DNA from: Dictyocoela muelleri
Taxonomy: Eukaryota > Microsporidia
Assembly (NCBI GenBank): GCA_016256075.1
Contig: SDVU01000840.1
Location: forward strand, 1 to 10,159
DNA length: 10,159 nt
Direction of reading: 5' to 3'
The position numbers and the translations under genes are program-made. Position 1 is the stretch's first letter. Every line of letters starts with the position of its first letter. Of this stretch, positions 8,651 through 10,159 are shown one piece after another. A model generated the notes under the pieces. That model did not search any database, was not told where the DNA came from, and saw only the letters and a list, made by a program, of their open reading frames with translations.

Positions 8651-8939
8651 AAAGATTAAAAAATAAGGGTTGAAAAATAAGAGGTAGAAAATAAGGGTTT
8701 AGCAATAATAATTGAAAAATATGGATTAAAAAAACATAATAAAATATAAAGGCTAAAAAATGTCGGTTGAAAATATTGGTTGAAAAATAAGGGTTGAAAA
8801 ATAAGGTTTGAAAAATAAGGTTTGAAAAATAAGGTTTGAAAAATAAGGTTTGAAAACTAAAGTTTGAAAAATAAGGTTTGAAAAATAAGAACAAAAAATA
8901 GAGGCAAAAATAAGAGTTGAGAAAATATCGGGTAAAATG
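8651..8939 (+). repeat. Right inner arm, array of about 14-16-bp units
   Basis: Units of GAAAAATAAGGGTT type run in tandem. Between about 8795 and 8885 they are homogenised to a strict 14-bp unit (GTTTGAAAAATAAG). A 124-codon minus-strand frame (8607-8981) reading out Phe/Tyr-rich repeats is a product of the array and not a gene. Confidence 0.88.
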
Positions 8940-8982
8940 GGTTAAAAAAATAATTAATCGATGCGAATTTTCGCGAATCATC

Positions 8983-9310
8983 TATAACTCTTGTAAAATG
9001 GGCCTATAGCTTTGTAAAAATTGTCTATAACGCTGTCAAAATGTGTCTATAACTCTGAATGAAATGGTTTATAACTTTGAAAGAAATGTGTCTATAATTT
9101 TGAAAGAAATGTGTTTATAACTTTGAAAGAAATGTGTCTATAACTTTGAAAGAAATTGGTCTATAACTTTGGAAAAATGAGTCTATAACTTTGGGAAAAT
9201 GGCTCTATAACTTTAGAAAAATGGCTCTATAACTTTAGAAAAACGGGTCTTTAACTTAGGAAAATAGGTCTATAACTCTGAAAAAATGGGTTTATAACTA
9301 TAAAAAACTC
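8983..9310 (+). repeat. Right outer arm, tandem array of about 22-bp units
   Basis: About 15 units of the type GTCTATAACTTTGGAAAAAT. GAAAGAAATGTG variants lie toward the centre and GGAAAAATGG variants toward the outside, the mirror order of the left arm. Confidence 0.92.
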
Positions 9311-9400
9311 TGTATTATAGTCTCTTCGCTGCATTATAACAGTCCAATTACAGCTGTTTTCGTAGTTATGAGATATTTTTTCAAGATATTGACTTTTTTG

Positions 9401-9460
9401 TTGTATAGACAATTTTCTTTCAGACTTATAGACCCTTTTTTTATAGAGCTGTAGACAAAT
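9401..9460 (-). repeat. Degenerate 22-bp units in reverse orientation
   Basis: Two to three decayed units (ACTTATAGACCC type) lie outside the palindrome with the left-arm orientation. This is evidence of a further rearrangement or an older array at the locus. Confidence 0.55.
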
Positions 9461-9496
9461 TATGCGAGTTTTATATATTATCTTCTAAATTCCAGA

Positions 9497-9560
9497 CCGT
9501 AAAAACGCCAAAGGCGTTTTTACGGCCGAAGAAGTTGGGCGTTTTATCCGTAAAAACGCC
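9497..9560 (+). repeat. Left terminal repeat with 13-3-13 perfect palindrome
   Basis: CCGTAAAAACGCC occurs at 9497-9509, inverted at 9513-9525, and direct again at 9548-9560. The third copy is preceded by GGGCGTTTTAT, a partial inverted copy. This spacing is echoed at 417-480 and, with a different motif, at the MULE ends. Confidence 0.8.
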
Positions 9561-9611
9561 AATTTTTTTGAACCTTATGAAAATTATAAAATCAAAAAAA
9601 GTAAACCAAAA

Positions 9612-10159
9612 ATGATTCTAAATGACTACATCTATAATTTTAGTCATTTAAAAAAGGAATTAATAACATGGAGGTGCATTCGTCGTGATTGTGCTGGAAA
9701 GGTTCGAACTGATAAGAATTATAAAGATCCCTATATTGTTAAAGATCATTGGCATGAGCAAGAATATTCTAGATTAACAAGGATAAAAATAAATCATATG
9801 ATAACTAATTTTGCCATTAATACCAATAAAAAATTGAGTTCGGCTTAAATAGAGCATTTTCAGATATACCAAATGACAACAAAAAATATCTTCAAAATTG
9901 TTCGTTATTGAGAGATAATTTTAAGAGATTTGAAAATAAAAAAGAAAATATGATAATGTGGACTTATTGGGGGGAATCGATTTTTAGAAAACCCCTATGA
10001 TATTGAAAGAAATGATTAAAAAACCTTTAATAACACTGATGCCTATTTATTTTTATGTGAAAGGGAAATCTTGATTAGTCCCGGGTTTGCTTGTGATTTT
10101 TGTGGAGCTAATGTTAACCTTGAACGTGGAAAAAAGAGGCATGGTGTTGACGGCCGATT
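9612..10159 (+). pseudogene. FLYWCH finger fused to Merlin/ISXO2-like transposase start, broken and partial
   Basis: The ATG at 9612 is the only in-frame start after the element end. Residues 1-49 form a complete FLYWCH-type finger: Tyr6 and Phe10, W20-R-C22, then C27 (C-x4-C), and H46-x-H48. The frame ends at 9846. A plausible continuation runs in another frame from 9845 to about 9992 and then returns to the first frame, with a stop at 10017. From 10020 to the window edge an open stretch reads DAYLFLCEREILISPGFACD, then a C-x2-C knuckle (Cys codons 10092 and 10101), FCGANVNLERGKK and VDGR. This resembles the N-terminal zinc ribbon of IS1595/ISXO2-type (Merlin) transposases. The catalytic domain, if present, is outside the window. 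At least two frame changes and one stop make this copy inactive. The FLYWCH call is firm and the Merlin call is moderate. Confidence 0.65.

Larger units (their letters stand above)
7857..9310. mobile_element. Large palindrome of tandem repeats, Foldback-like element
   Basis: The left half is an array of about 22-bp units (7857-8264), a unique junction (8265-8304) and an array of about 14-16-bp units (8305-8622). The right half is the mirror image: short-unit array (8651-8939), junction (8940-8982) and 22-bp array (8983-9310). The centre lies near 8637. The two junctions are non-repetitive and match as reverse complements. The order of variant units is also mirrored. Near the junction, CTGAATGAAATGGTTTATAA occurs on the right (9054 on) and its complement on the left (8197-8213). 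GAAAGAAAT-type units come next and GGAAAAATGG-type units lie outermost on both sides. This is the known structure of Foldback elements. No transposase frame is inside. An unusual segmental inverted duplication is the alternative. Confidence 0.7.
9497..10159 (+). mobile_element. DNA transposon with FLYWCH finger, Merlin/IS1595-like; left part, cut by window end
   Basis: A structured end (9497-9560) lies 52 bp upstream of a broken transposase-like gene. The end contains an exact palindrome, CCGTAAAAACGCC, AAA, GGCGTTTTTACGG, and another exact copy of CCGTAAAAACGCC at 9548-9560. The right end is beyond the window, so length and target duplication cannot be judged. The family assignment rests on the zinc-ribbon start at the very edge and is provisional. 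Confidence 0.65.

Noticed and set aside
8607-8981. 124-codon minus-strand frame, Phe-rich and membrane-like
   Set aside because: It is produced by the short-unit inner arm of the palindrome. The apparent transmembrane character is a by-product of AT-rich repeats.
7480-9310. CRISPR-like regular repeats
   Set aside because: The units are contiguous tandem repeats without spacers, in a eukaryotic setting.
1-10159. Retroviral, LTR or Polinton remains
   Set aside because: No reverse transcriptase, integrase, protease, capsid or polymerase signature and no LTR pair was seen. Both protein-coding remains belong to cut-and-paste DNA transposons.

Overview
The window looks like a stretch of very AT-rich eukaryotic nuclear DNA made almost entirely of decayed mobile elements and tandem repeats. 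I see no host protein gene, no functional tRNA or rRNA gene, and nothing prokaryotic (no operons, Shine-Dalgarno sites or CRISPR). tRNA-derived SINEs together with FLYWCH-finger DNA transposons suggest an animal, possibly an AT-rich arthropod or other invertebrate. The sequence does not fix the taxon.

Layout from left to right. A 46-bp hairpin lies at 84-129. A non-autonomous DNA element with long inverted ends (411-1154) follows. Next come a minus-strand tRNA-derived SINE (1380-1827), a well-preserved 41-bp inverted repeat pair (1977-2017 and 2637-2677), and a short 22-bp-unit minisatellite (2696-2850). A broken Mutator-like (MULE) transposon lies at 3024-4709 with 81-bp inverted ends, and it is closely flanked by 78-bp direct repeats. 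About 0.9 kb of featureless AT-rich DNA separates it from a second SINE on the plus strand (5716-6123). Then come an 8-bp-unit simple repeat (6644-6879) abutting a third SINE on the minus strand (6882-7315), and a 22-bp minisatellite (7480-7850). A giant imperfect palindrome built of tandem repeats (about 7857-9310) follows. The left end of a second transposon (from 9497) carries a FLYWCH finger followed by what looks like the zinc-ribbon start of an IS1595/ISXO2 (Merlin-type) transposase, cut by the window edge.

The most interesting structure is the palindrome at 7857-9310. Its outer arms are arrays of about 22-bp units and its inner arms are arrays of about 14-16-bp units. Non-repetitive junction sequence and the order of unit variants are mirrored on both arms. 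This is the architecture of Foldback-type elements. A solo, shortened copy of one arm seems to lie at 2696-2850.

A second theme is that the ends of the MULE, of the Merlin-like element and of the non-autonomous element share one layout: a near-perfect terminal palindrome of about 30 bp followed by another copy of the same motif further in. The 411-1154 element therefore looks like a deletion relative of the element starting at 9497. Open frames at 340-528, 1845-2033, 7333-7783 and 8607-8981 are chance or repeat-encoded and are not listed as genes.
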